From assembly GCF_052055485.1 (NCBI RefSeq), contig NZ_CP197171.1, forward strand, positions 2,976,001 through 3,040,000: 64,000 nt of DNA. Reading direction: 5' to 3'. The stretch comes from Amphibacillus sp052055485 (GTDB taxonomy: Bacteria > Bacillota > Bacilli > Bacillales > Amphibacillaceae). A program made the translations under genes and the position numbers. A model generated the notes under the pieces. The model saw only the letters and a program-made list of their open reading frames with translations, was not told the origin of the DNA and did not search any database. This document shows, piece after piece, positions 44,320-52,640 of the stretch; position 1 is the first letter of the stretch; each line of letters starts with the position of its first letter.

Positions 44320-45679
44320 AACAGTTAGTGAAGTCATTGGACCTCTAATGGCAGTTGAACAAGTTGAAGGTGTCAAATACGATGAACTCGTTGAAGTTCA
44401 AATGCAAACCGGAGAAATCCGGCATGGTCAGGTCCTTGAAGTAGAAGGCGATAAAGCGATGGTGCAAATTTTTGAGGGACCAAGTGGTATTAATATTCAA
44501 GATACGAAAGTTCGTTTTCGTGGAAAACCTCTTTCAATTGATGTTTCTGAAGATATGGTTGGACGTGTCTTTGATGGAATGGGTCAACCGATGGACGATG
44601 GACCCAATATTATTCCAGAAGATAGTTTAGATGTGAATGGTCAAGCGATTAATCCAATTGCCCGTGACTATCCAGATGAATTTATTCAAACGGGGATCTC
44701 TTCCATTGATCACTTGAATACCCTTGTACGTGGACAAAAGCTGCCTGTGTTCTCAGGCTCAGGTTTACCACATAAAGAATTAGCCGCTCAAATAGCTCGA
44801 CAAGCAACGGTATTAAATAGTGATGAAAAATTCGCCGTTGTGTTCGCAGCAATGGGAATTACCTTTGATGAAGCAGAATACTTTATGGAAGATTTCCGGA
44901 AGACAGGAGCTATTGACCGTTCTGTTATGTTTATTAACTTGGCTAATGATCCAGCCATTGAACGGATTGCAACTCCTAAAATGGCATTGACAACAGCAGA
45001 ATACTTGGCGTTTGAAAAAGATATGCATGTCCTTGTTATTATGACGGACATGACCTACTATTGTGAGGCACTACGTGAAATTTCTGCTGCCCGTCGAGAG
45101 GTTCCGGGTCGTCGTGGTTATCCTGGTTACCTCTATACAAACCTTTCTACATTGTATGAAAGAGCGGGTCGTTTAGTTGGTAAAAAAGGATCGGTAACTC
45201 AAATTCCTATCCTTTCCATGCCAGAAGATGATATTACGCACCCTATACCTGACTTGACAGGCTATATTACAGAGGGTCAGATTATTCTTTCACGCGAATT
45301 AGATAAAGATGGTGTCAAACCACCGATTAATGTCTTGCCATCATTATCACGATTAAAGGACAAAGGGACAGGGGAAGGTAAAACAAGAAAAGATCACGCT
45401 CCTACTATGAATCAATTATTTGCTGCTTATGCAAGTGGTAAGGAAGCAAAAGAATTAGCCATTGTCCTTGGGGATTCTGCCTTGTCTAAAACAGATAAAC
45501 TATATGTTGAATTCACTGATCGTTTTGAAGCAGAATATATCAATCAAGGGTTTTATACCAACCGTTCGATTCAAGAATCGTTAGACTTGGGCTGGGAGCT
45601 GCTGTCTATCTTACCTAAGTCTGAATTGAAACGAATTAAGAACGACATGATTGAAGAGTTTATGCCGGAAGGAGAGTGA
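44303..45679 (+). CDS. ntpB: V-type ATPase subunit B
   Basis: A 458-residue nucleotide-binding but non-catalytic subunit with a degenerate P-loop (SGSGLPHKELAAQIARQA). DMTYYCEALREISAARREVPGRRGYPGYLYTNLSTLYERAGR is the family hallmark. It forms the A3B3 head with NtpA. The ATG lies in the end of ntpA, about 10 bases after AGGAGGG. Confidence 0.97.
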   Translation: MLKEYKTVSEVIGPLMAVEQVEGVKYDELVEVQMQTGEIRHGQVLEVEGDKAMVQIFEGPSGINIQDTKVRFRGKPLSIDVSEDMVGRVFDGMGQPMDDGPNIIPEDSLDVNGQAINPIARDYPDEFIQTGISSIDHLNTLVRGQKLPVFSGSGLPHKELAAQIARQATVLNSDEKFAVVFAAMGITFDEAEYFMEDFRKTGAIDRSVMFINLANDPAIERIATPKMALTTAEYLAFEKDMHVLVIMTDMTYYCEALREISAARREVPGRRGYPGYLYTNLSTLYERAGRLVGKKGSVTQIPILSMPEDDITHPIPDLTGYITEGQIILSRELDKDGVKPPINVLPSLSRLKDKGTGEGKTRKDHAPTMNQLFAAYASGKEAKELAIVLGDSALSKTDKLYVEFTDRFEAEYINQGFYTNRSIQESLDLGWELLSILPKSELKRIKNDMIEEFMPEGE

Positions 45680-45689
45680 TTATTAGGTC

Positions 45690-46319
45690 ATGGCTATATT
45701 AGATGTCAAGCCAACTCGGATGGAATTATCCAACCTTAAAGACCGTTTAGCTATTTCAACTCGAGGCCATAAGCTTTTGAAGGATAAGCAAGATGAACTG
45801 ATGCGACAGTTCATTACTTTAATTCGAGAAAATAACCAATTACGTGATGAAGTAGAGAAGGAACTGACAGAAGCGATGCGCGCTTTTGTCGTTGCTAAAT
45901 CATTGCTTAATGAATCATTTATCGAAGAATTATTCGCTGTCCCGGATACATCTGTGAGCTTGGATATTCAAGAAAAGAATATCATGAGTGTCATCGTTCC
46001 ACAAATGGATTTTAAAGTCGATGAAGATGAGAAACAATCTGATATGCAGTATGGATTCCTTAATTCGAACAGTGAACTAGATGATGCCATTGAAAAAATC
46101 AATCATATCTTGCCTAAATTATTGAAGCTTTCTGAAATCGAGAAAACCTGTCAACTTATGGCTGACGAGATTGAAAAGACACGTCGTCGTGTGAATGCAC
46201 TCGAATATTTGAAGATTCCACAACTAGAAGAAACGATCTATTATATTCAAATGAAACTTGAAGAAAGTGAACGTGCCAATATTACTCGGATTATGAAAGT
46301 TAAAGATATGGGTCAGTAA
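45690..46319 (+). CDS. ntpD: V-type ATPase subunit D
   Basis: A 209-residue rotor shaft subunit, two long helices in a coiled coil. VKPTRMELSNLKDRLAISTRGHKLLKDKQDELMRQF opens the protein and RRRVNALEYLKIPQLEETIYYIQMKLEE lies near the C-terminus. It is the last gene of the operon and is followed by a terminator. E. hirae has ntpH and ntpJ (a K+ transporter) after ntpD; those are absent here. Confidence 0.95.
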   Translation: MAILDVKPTRMELSNLKDRLAISTRGHKLLKDKQDELMRQFITLIRENNQLRDEVEKELTEAMRAFVVAKSLLNESFIEELFAVPDTSVSLDIQEKNIMSVIVPQMDFKVDEDEKQSDMQYGFLNSNSELDDAIEKINHILPKLLKLSEIEKTCQLMADEIEKTRRRVNALEYLKIPQLEETIYYIQMKLEESERANITRIMKVKDMGQ

Positions 46320-46328
46320 ATACTCAGA

Positions 46329-46360
46329 AACCATTCGCTAACAAAAGCGAATGGTTTTTG
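46329..46360 (+). terminator. Intrinsic terminator of the V-ATPase operon
   Basis: CCATTCGCT and AGCGAATGG form a 9-base stem with a 6-base loop, followed by TTTTTGG. Confidence 0.9.
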
Positions 46361-46562
46361 GTATTTTAAAACTTATCACCTTAAAAGGCAAACGATTTGT
46401 AATAATGGTGAATAAAGTTGTAAAATGATCGAATGGCTGTTTAGTCCATTTGATTATCTGTCATAGGAACCATCTTTTGGCAGCTGATATATGCGATAAT
46501 CCATATTTAGATTCCAATATATCGTTCTGTTCAACTACTTGTTCCATTTAGAAACAATTTTG

Positions 46563-46591
46563 TTGACACAGGTCGGTTAAAAGAATAAAAT
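46563..46591 (+). promoter_or_regulatory. Strong sigma-A promoter of the IDEAL-domain gene
   Basis: A perfect TTGACA (46563-46568), a 17-base spacer and TAAAAT (46586-46591). The rest of the 342-base gap between ntpD and this gene shows only the ATPase terminator and nothing else I recognise. Confidence 0.7.
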
Positions 46592-46662
46592 AACTATTAA
46601 ATATTTAATGTGATGATTCATATTATTCTGTAAATTCATTTTAAAAAAGGTGGTGTCAAAAC

Positions 46663-47007
46663 ATGAGTATAAAAGATAAGAACAAGGTTCAAATAGGTGA
46701 TTGGGTTAAACTTCAATCAAGTAAAGGTGAACATATTCAGGGCTATGTTGAAAAGGAAACGAATAACAATGATGTTCTGCAACTACGAGTCATTGCAAGT
46801 GATAATCAATTACTTTCTGGGCATAGTATCCAAGTACAAACGCAAAAGTTGGAAAAAGATCAAGCCTTTCAACATTTTACAATCGGTGAACTTGAGCAAT
46901 TAATCGATCTTGCCTTATTAACAAATGATAAAGCATGGTTTGACTCATTGACTAAAGAATACAAAGCTTTACAAGCTGAAAAAGAGAATCTAAAGAACAC
47001 CATTTAA
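46663..47007 (+). CDS. IDEAL domain protein
   Basis: A 114-residue protein. The C-terminal part (about 74-104, FTIGELEQLIDLALLTNDKAWFDSLTKEY) fits the IDEAL domain, a short helical module found in Bacillus proteins such as YpiB and next to ComK. The N-terminal part (about 8-65) is probably a small beta domain. The function is unknown. AAAGGTGG precedes the ATG. A TnpB element begins four bases after the stop, and a matching terminator appears only beyond that element. Confidence 0.7.
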   Translation: MSIKDKNKVQIGDWVKLQSSKGEHIQGYVEKETNNNDVLQLRVIASDNQLLSGHSIQVQTQKLEKDQAFQHFTIGELEQLIDLALLTNDKAWFDSLTKEYKALQAEKENLKNTI

Positions 47008-47010
47008 ACA

Positions 47011-47200
47011 TTGAACTACTCACCCCTTAATTTCTAATGAAATTTGAAGAAGGAGATTCCTAAGAACACCAACCTAATGGTTGATTATTGATTAGGCGAT
47101 CCCTGTCGTACCGACAGTTAGAAGTCTGATGGCTTCAACTTCAATATTTTTACTTGCGTTAAGATCTCGATCGTGTGCTCTATGGCATGAAGGACATTGC
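47011..47200 (-). ncRNA. Candidate TnpB guide (omega/re) RNA scaffold
   Basis: On the minus strand, the 3' end of tnpB and the next 80 bases lead to a stem-loop (47023-47055): CTCCTT with AAGGGG flanking AATTTC-ATTA-GAAATT, then TGAGTAGTTCAA. In studied tnpB systems the guide RNA overlaps the 3' end of tnpB, ends at the element border and carries a guide copied from the flank. The predicted guide begins at 47010 reading TGTTTAAATGGTGTTC. The 5' boundary is a guess. Confidence 0.45.
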
Positions 47201-48246
47201 CACATGCGTAAGGCGAGATGCTTAACGTCTGGATGTCGATAGCCACAATGCGAACAAAGTTGACTAGAAGGGAAGTTTTTGGCGATGGCTACGACTTCCT
47301 TTCCGTACCACTTGGCTTTGTATTCAAGCATCGTACGGAATTCTGACCAGCTGACTTCACTAATGGCTTTTGATAATCGTTTGTTTTTGAGCATGTTAGC
47401 TACTTGTAAGTCCTCAATACCAATGATGTCGTGATTCTTGACAATTTCAGTACTGACTTTATGCAAGTAATCTGTTCTGACATTTTTAATTTTTTCGTGA
47501 ATACGAGCGACCTTGACCCGTTGTTTTTGATAATTTTTCGCTTCATGAAGGGGTTTTCTATCTTGCTTGGCTTGTTTATATCGTCTGGACAGTTTGCGTT
47601 GTTCTTTTTCTAATTTGTTTTCTAGCCTGCGTAAACATCTAGGGTTCTTATACGTCGTCCCATCTGAAAGTGTGGCAAACGCTTTGATGCCCACATCGAC
47701 CCCTGTTGATTGCTTCGTTTGAGGGAGTGAGTCTACCTCTGTCTCAACAAGGATAGAAATGAAGTATTTACCACTTGGATGTCTTCTAATCGTAGCATTT
47801 AGAAGGCGTCCATCGACCTCACGACTTTTAGCGAACTTGACAAGCCCTAATTTTGGCAGCTTGATTGTATTGCCCACGACTGCGATATTTCCGTTCGTGT
47901 GTTTCGTTGTATACGATTGGGTCGGGTTCCTTTTAGACTTAAATCGTGGGGCGTTCGTTTGTTTGTTAAAGAAGCGCGCAAAAGATTCAGATAGATGTTT
48001 GACACTTGATTGAATGGCAATACTATCGACTTCTTTTAGCCACTCATATTCCTGCTTTAAAGCGGGAAGCTGTTTAGAGCATGAACGATAGTTGAGTCCT
48101 TTACCCGTTTCCTTGTAAGTTTCATTCCACTTGGCTAGAAAGTGATTGAAAACAAACCGTGAACAACCGATCGTTTTATTCATGAGGATTTGTTGTTCTT
48201 TATTCGGATAGAGGCGGAATTTATAGGCTTTATTGACTAACATCAT
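47092..48246 (-). CDS. tnpB: TnpB RNA-guided nuclease
   Basis: A full-length, 384-residue TnpB. RuvC residues are D184 (GVDVGIKAF), E278 (IGIEDLQV) and D361 (AHDRDLNASKNI). A zinc finger C331-x2-C334 and C351-x2-C354 lies between the last two. The helix-turn-helix-like N-terminus YKFRLYPNKEQ is intact. It looks catalytically competent. Known members use a guide RNA to cut DNA beside a short motif and help keep the element in place. An AGGTGAG site precedes ATGATG. The gene has no frameshift. Confidence 0.93.
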   Translation of the reverse strand: MMLVNKAYKFRLYPNKEQQILMNKTIGCSRFVFNHFLAKWNETYKETGKGLNYRSCSKQLPALKQEYEWLKEVDSIAIQSSVKHLSESFARFFNKQTNAPRFKSKRNPTQSYTTKHTNGNIAVVGNTIKLPKLGLVKFAKSREVDGRLLNATIRRHPSGKYFISILVETEVDSLPQTKQSTGVDVGIKAFATLSDGTTYKNPRCLRRLENKLEKEQRKLSRRYKQAKQDRKPLHEAKNYQKQRVKVARIHEKIKNVRTDYLHKVSTEIVKNHDIIGIEDLQVANMLKNKRLSKAISEVSWSEFRTMLEYKAKWYGKEVVAIAKNFPSSQLCSHCGYRHPDVKHLALRMWQCPSCHRAHDRDLNASKNIEVEAIRLLTVGTTGIA

Positions 48247-48324
48247 CTCACCTCACTTAATAGGAATATATGTTCTCATTATATCATAAGGGAGATGTTT
48301 TGGCTAGCGCCAACCCACATTCAT

Positions 48325-48373
48325 CTCCCACTTACTCACGGGGCGATGCCCTTCATGTTCCTAGAAGTGGGAG
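48325..48373. repeat. Left-end hairpin of the TnpB element
   Basis: CTCCCACTT (48325-48333) and AAGTGGGAG (48365-48373), with an inner GGGC/GCCC pair. Subterminal hairpins are typical of IS200/IS605 ends. Confidence 0.5.
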
Positions 48374-48407
48374 TCTTCTGTCGGAAATCCGATAAATTAC
48401 TAACTCA

Positions 48408-48442
48408 CACTAGTCTTGTTCAATTGAGACTAGTGTTTTTTG
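48408..48442 (+). terminator. Terminator stranded beyond the TnpB element
   Basis: CACTAGTCT (48408-48416) and AGACTAGTG (48427-48435), followed by six T. With the element removed it would lie about 15 bases after the IDEAL gene stop. Confidence 0.85.
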
Positions 48443-48474
48443 TCGAAAGCTAGCTACTGATAAATTCAATTTAA

Positions 48475-48537
48475 TTGACATTATAACGCGTGTATGTTAA
48501 AAAATATATGTTAGCACTCTGATACGCTAAGTGCTAA
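48475..48537 (+). promoter_or_regulatory. htpG promoter with CIRCE operator (HrcA site)
   Basis: TTGACA (48475-48480), a 17-base spacer and TAAAAA (48498-48503). Next comes TTAGCACTC-N9-AAGTGCTAA (48511-48537), which differs from the CIRCE consensus TTAGCACTC-N9-GAGTGCTAA at one base. It overlaps the expected transcript start, where HrcA would repress. Confidence 0.85.
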
Positions 48538-48564
48538 TAAGAAAAAGAAAAGGTAGGTATAAGT

Positions 48565-50445
48565 ATGGCAAAACAACAATTTGAAGCAGAATCTAAACGA
48601 TTATTAGACCTCATGATTAACTCTATTTATTCAAAAAGAGAGGTCTTTCTTCGAGAATTAATTTCAAATGCAAGTGACGCAATTGATAAAATGTATTATC
48701 GTGCTTTAACCGATGATTCAATCAATTTTAACCCAAATGATTATTACATAAGGATTGATCTGGATAAAGAAAAGCGTCAATTGACGGTTTCTGATACAGG
48801 TGTGGGAATGAATAAAGAAGAGCTAGAATCCAATCTAGGTGTTATCGCTAAAAGTGGCTCATTGACTTTTAAAAAGGAAAATGAAATTAAAGATGGACAC
48901 GATATCATTGGACAATTCGGTGTCGGCTTTTATGCGGCCTTTATGGTTGCAGATCAAGTAACGGTCAGATCGAAAGCATTAGGTGAAGACCAAGCCTATC
49001 AGTGGCACTCTGAGGGAGCTGATGGCTTTACGATTGTACCCATTGATAAAGAGACCGTTGGAACTGAAATTAGCTTAATCATAAAGGAAAATTCGGAAGA
49101 AGAAGATGACTTTGATCAGTTTCTAGATCCGAACCAGTTACAAACAATCGTTAAAACTTACTCTGATTTTATTCGCTATCCAATTAAGATGGAACTATCT
49201 GAGCAAAAGCTTAAAGAAGGTACTGAAGATGATTACGAAACAGTCATCGAAGATAAAACAATCAATAGTATGGTACCAATTTGGAAAAAGAACAAAGATG
49301 AGTTGACCGAAGAAGATTATCATCAATTCTATCAAGAAAAGCACTATGGCTTTGATACACCATTAGATTATATTCACACAAGCGTTGATGGTAACGTTCG
49401 TTATCAGGCGATTTTATACATTCCTGAATCTGCACCATACAACTATTATTCAGCAGACTTTGAGAAAGGTCTTGAATTATATTCAAATGGCGTTTTAATC
49501 ATGAATAAAGCGCCAGAACTATTGCCTGATTATTTTAGTTTTGTTAAGGGATTAGTTGATTCAGAGGACTTATCATTAAATATTTCACGTGAGATGCTTC
49601 AACATGATCGTCAATTGAAATTAATTGAAAAGAATTTAACTCGGAAAATCAAACAAGCTTTATTAAAAATGCTTCGCAATGATCGTGAAAAATATGAAAA
49701 GTTCTATACGGCTTTTGGACGCCAATTAAAGTTTGGTGTCTATAATGATTTTGGTCAAAATAAAGAGACCTTAAAAGATTTACTGCTGTTCTATTCATCG
49801 ACTGAAAAAAAATTAGTTTCACTTGCTGAGTATGTTGAGCGTATGAAGGAAGATCAAGAAACAATTTATTATGCTACGGGTGAAACCAATACTAAAATTG
49901 AACGTTTACCACAAACGGAAATGGTTCAAGAAAAAGGTTTTGAAATCTTATATTTAACAGATGATATTGATGAATTTGCGATTAAGATGTTAGCTGAATA
50001 TGAAGGTAAAACCTTTAAATCTGTTTCAAGTGGTGACCTTGACTTAGAAGATGAGTCTAATGATGAAACTGAACAAGTTTCTGACGAGGATCAAAAACTT
50101 TTTGATAAAATGAAAGAAATTTTAAATGGAAAAGTGACCGATGTTCGCCGTTCAAAACGACTAAAATCTCACCCTGTCTGTTTGACCAATGAAGGGGATA
50201 TCTCAATTGAGATGGAAAAAGTATTAAGCATGATGCCAGACAATCAAGGTATTCAAGCCAATAAAGTGTTAGAAATCAATACCAAACATGATATTTTCCA
50301 ATCATTAAAGGATATCTTTGCTCAAGATCAAGAGAAAATAGAGCAATATACAAATATATTATATAATCAAGCATTATTGATCGAAGGCTTACCAATTGAG
50401 GATCCATTAAGCTATACCAATGACATTTGGGAAGTTTTGAAATAA
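48565..50445 (+). CDS. htpG: Chaperone protein HtpG (Hsp90)
   Basis: A 626-residue bacterial Hsp90. The GHKL ATP-binding domain has FLRELISNASDAIDKM, DTGVGM and IGQFGVGFYAAFMVAD. The middle domain carries GLVDSEDLSLNISREMLQ, and the C-terminal dimerisation domain contains RRSKRLKSHPVCLTNEGDIS. It acts as an ATP-dependent cytoplasmic chaperone. The CIRCE operator in front suggests HrcA control, unlike B. subtilis htpG, which is not in the HrcA regulon. Confidence 0.97.
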   Translation: MAKQQFEAESKRLLDLMINSIYSKREVFLRELISNASDAIDKMYYRALTDDSINFNPNDYYIRIDLDKEKRQLTVSDTGVGMNKEELESNLGVIAKSGSLTFKKENEIKDGHDIIGQFGVGFYAAFMVADQVTVRSKALGEDQAYQWHSEGADGFTIVPIDKETVGTEISLIIKENSEEEDDFDQFLDPNQLQTIVKTYSDFIRYPIKMELSEQKLKEGTEDDYETVIEDKTINSMVPIWKKNKDELTEEDYHQFYQEKHYGFDTPLDYIHTSVDGNVRYQAILYIPESAPYNYYSADFEKGLELYSNGVLIMNKAPELLPDYFSFVKGLVDSEDLSLNISREMLQHDRQLKLIEKNLTRKIKQALLKMLRNDREKYEKFYTAFGRQLKFGVYNDFGQNKETLKDLLLFYSSTEKKLVSLAEYVERMKEDQETIYYATGETNTKIERLPQTEMVQEKGFEILYLTDDIDEFAIKMLAEYEGKTFKSVSSGDLDLEDESNDETEQVSDEDQKLFDKMKEILNGKVTDVRRSKRLKSHPVCLTNEGDISIEMEKVLSMMPDNQGIQANKVLEINTKHDIFQSLKDIFAQDQEKIEQYTNILYNQALLIEGLPIEDPLSYTNDIWEVLK

Positions 50446-50519
50446 GACTAAACAATTTTCACTTAATTAATGTATATTTTTGTCTAACCGTGTCATCCTA
50501 ATGCCATGGAGGTGTTAGG

Positions 50520-50966
50520 ATGGAACATGTAAAATTATTAAGTATTAAATTTGTCGCAACCTTTATTTTATTGTATTTAATTTTAGGGATTGGCTATGGT
50601 ATGGGTTTTGGTCAAATATTGACGATTAGTCTGCTTAGCTTTGCCACTTATTATATCGGCGACCTCATTATATTAGAACGGACAAACAATTTAACCGCAA
50701 CAATCGCTGATTTTGTCATCAATTTCACTTTAATCTATGTCTTGATGAGTATGATGACATTTGCCGGGGATCTATTAATGGCTGCATTTTTATCAACACT
50801 TGCTGTCACGATTTATGAAGTATTTTTTCACCTATATGTCTCTGAAGATCTTAGTTATGATGATGACAATCGGCTGCAAGTCAATCGATATGATTATATG
50901 ACAGAGCTTTCGAAAGAAATAGATCCGTTTTTTGATGATCTTGATGATGATGAAGATTACAACTAA
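50520..50966 (+). CDS. yndM: YndM-like membrane protein (DUF2512)
   Basis: A 148-residue protein with four membrane helices (about 8-95) and an acidic cytoplasmic tail ending in FFDDLDDDEDYN. It fits DUF2512 (B. subtilis YndM). The function is unknown. A GGAGG site precedes the ATG and a terminator follows. Confidence 0.78.
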   Translation: MEHVKLLSIKFVATFILLYLILGIGYGMGFGQILTISLLSFATYYIGDLIILERTNNLTATIADFVINFTLIYVLMSMMTFAGDLLMAAFLSTLAVTIYEVFFHLYVSEDLSYDDDNRLQVNRYDYMTELSKEIDPFFDDLDDDEDYN

Positions 50967-51002
50967 AACTCATTTTCCAGAAAAGTTCAGAGCGTCCTTT
51001 TT

Positions 51003-51050
51003 ACCCTCTCGACAATCTTAAGTACAGTTTAAGAACTCGAGAGGGTATTT
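51003..51050 (+). terminator. Terminator after the YndM-like gene
   Basis: ACCCTCTCGA (51003-51012) and TCGAGAGGGT (51037-51046) form a perfect 10-base stem with an inner CTTAA/TTTAAG pair, followed by ATTTAT. Confidence 0.75.
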
Positions 51051-51249
51051 ATATTGGAATTAACGACCTACCGCTTGAAAAACTTTTAACGACGGTGTAA
51101 ACAGCTGTTGAACAACTTTCTTTTGCTCCCCAACCACTTGCGTTATAACCAATTATCAGTTATATTATCATTTGACAAAGTAATGGTTAATTCATAAGAT
51201 CCGTATGGAATCAAGTCATAAAAAATTTGTTTCAAGAGAGGGGAAAAGT

Positions 51250-51789
51250 TTGAAAGGATTAATAGATTTATTTTTTACGTTTAGCAAAATCGGTATATTA
51301 ACTTTTGGTGGCGGTTATGCTATGCTTCCAATTCTGCAAAGGGAGGTTGTTGAAACAAAGAAATGGGTCACAGATGAAGAGTTGGTCGATTATTTTGCAA
51401 TTGGACAGACGACTCCGGGAATCATTGCTGTCAATACAGCAACATTCATCGGCCAAAAGCAACGTGGAACTCTGGGCGGAGTCATGGCTACCCTCGGTCT
51501 TATATTTCCTTCATATATAATCATTACCATTATCGCCATGTTTATGAAGAATTTTTCTGAATCACCGATCTTGCAAAATGCCTTTGCTGGTATCCGAGTG
51601 AGTGTTTATATCCTGATTTTAAATGCAGTTATTAAACTTTGGAAGAACTCTGTTGTGGATAAGGTCGGCATCTTAATCTTTTTACTTGTTTTTATGCTCT
51701 CTGTTCTCACAAGTTTATCTCCAGTACTGTTTATTATTTTAGCTGGTTTTATTGGTGTATTTGCTAAAGTCAAAGAAAGGAGACAGTAA
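51250..51789 (+). CDS. Chromate transporter family subunit 1
   Basis: A 179-residue half-size CHR transporter with about six membrane helices and the family motif FGGGYAMLPILQRE near the N-terminus, then FAIGQTTPGIIAVNTATFIG. The TTG at 51250 is chosen because GAGAGGGG lies 6-7 bases upstream; an ATG at 51205 has no such site. It ends two bases before the second subunit gene. Half-size CHR proteins act as pairs and may export chromate; the natural substrate is often unknown. Confidence 0.87.
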   Translation: MKGLIDLFFTFSKIGILTFGGGYAMLPILQREVVETKKWVTDEELVDYFAIGQTTPGIIAVNTATFIGQKQRGTLGGVMATLGLIFPSYIIITIIAMFMKNFSESPILQNAFAGIRVSVYILILNAVIKLWKNSVVDKVGILIFLLVFMLSVLTSLSPVLFIILAGFIGVFAKVKERRQ

Positions 51790-51791
51790 GG

Positions 51792-52370
51792 ATGATTTAC
51801 TTACAACTTTATTATGAGTTTTTTAAGGCAGGGTTATTTGCTGTTGGTGGGGGGCTGGCCACATTACCATTCTTATATGATATTGCTGATCGAACAGGCT
51901 GGTATACATATGAACAACTCGCTGATATGATCGCTATTTCAGAATCTACGCCAGGAGCAATTGGGATTAATATGGCAACTTATATTGGACATCTAACTGC
52001 TGGTTCTTTGGGTGGTATTATTGCAACAATTGGTCTCGTTTCACCTTCAATTATTATTATCTTATTGATTGGTCGTTTTTTAACTAAATTTAGAGATAAT
52101 GTCTATGTTGAATCGGTATTTTATGGTTTAAGACCTGCTTCGACCGCACTGATCGCAGCAGCTGGCTTCTCCGTTGTATGGATGGATTTATTTGATCTGT
52201 CACGGCTCATCGACCTAGGTGACTGGCTAGGCTTTATCAATTGGAAGTCACTATTTTTAGCTATTCTCTTATTTCTACTAATGAGGCATAAATTAATGAA
52301 AAAACTTCATCCAGTCATCTTTATCGCTTTGTCAGCGCTTATCGGGGTTTTATTTCAATTTGCTCAATGA
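51792..52370 (+). CDS. Chromate transporter family subunit 2
   Basis: A 192-residue partner of the preceding gene with the matching motif VGGGLATLPFLYDIADR and ISESTPGAIGINMATYIGH. It is expected to form an antiparallel heterodimer with subunit 1, as in the B. subtilis YwrA/YwrB pair. AAGGAGAC lies in the end of the first gene. A strong terminator follows. Confidence 0.87.
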   Translation: MIYLQLYYEFFKAGLFAVGGGLATLPFLYDIADRTGWYTYEQLADMIAISESTPGAIGINMATYIGHLTAGSLGGIIATIGLVSPSIIIILLIGRFLTKFRDNVYVESVFYGLRPASTALIAAAGFSVVWMDLFDLSRLIDLGDWLGFINWKSLFLAILLFLLMRHKLMKKLHPVIFIALSALIGVLFQFAQ

Positions 52371-52469
52371 CAGCTATACAGATTGGTGTATACGAAGTCT
52401 TTAGAAAGAGTTAGAATAAAGGTGTTTATCTTATTAAGACAAAAGTGATTCTTATTAATTATCAAGCAG

Positions 52470-52513
52470 AAAAGACATCACCTATTCATGATATCAATAG
52501 GTGATGTCTTTTA
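52470..52513 (+). terminator. Strong terminator after the chromate transporter pair
   Basis: AAAGACATCACCTATT (52471-52486) and AATAGGTGATGTCTTT (52496-52511) form a perfect 16-base stem. It lies between convergent genes and may work on both strands. Confidence 0.8.
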
Positions 52514-52640
52514 ACTTGGCTGTTGATAAATCTATTTTCTTCTTTATCACAGATAACCGTTCGTACATCTTGGGACAACTATGATTTTCTGTGTATCGAA
52601 AATTGATGTTTCGTTATATCTTTTTATTAACCAAGCTAGT

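Larger units (their letters stand above)
47011..48395 (-). mobile_element. IS200/IS605-type element with a lone tnpB (IS1341-like)
   Basis: The element carries tnpB but no tnpA transposase within reach, so it can move only with help in trans. The right end is inferred at 47011, where the minus strand reads GGGGTGAGTAGTTCAA, like the 3' end of known tnpB-associated RNAs. The left end is less sure; the minus strand near 48395 reads TTTAT just before GGATTTCC, and a CTCCCACTT/AAGTGGGAG hairpin (48325-48373) marks the left region. It lies between the IDEAL gene and a terminator at 48408. Confidence 0.65.

Noticed and set aside
51250..52370. Chromate transporter split in two, read as a frameshift
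   Set aside because: Each half has its own start, ribosome-binding site and family motif; paired half-size CHR genes are normal.
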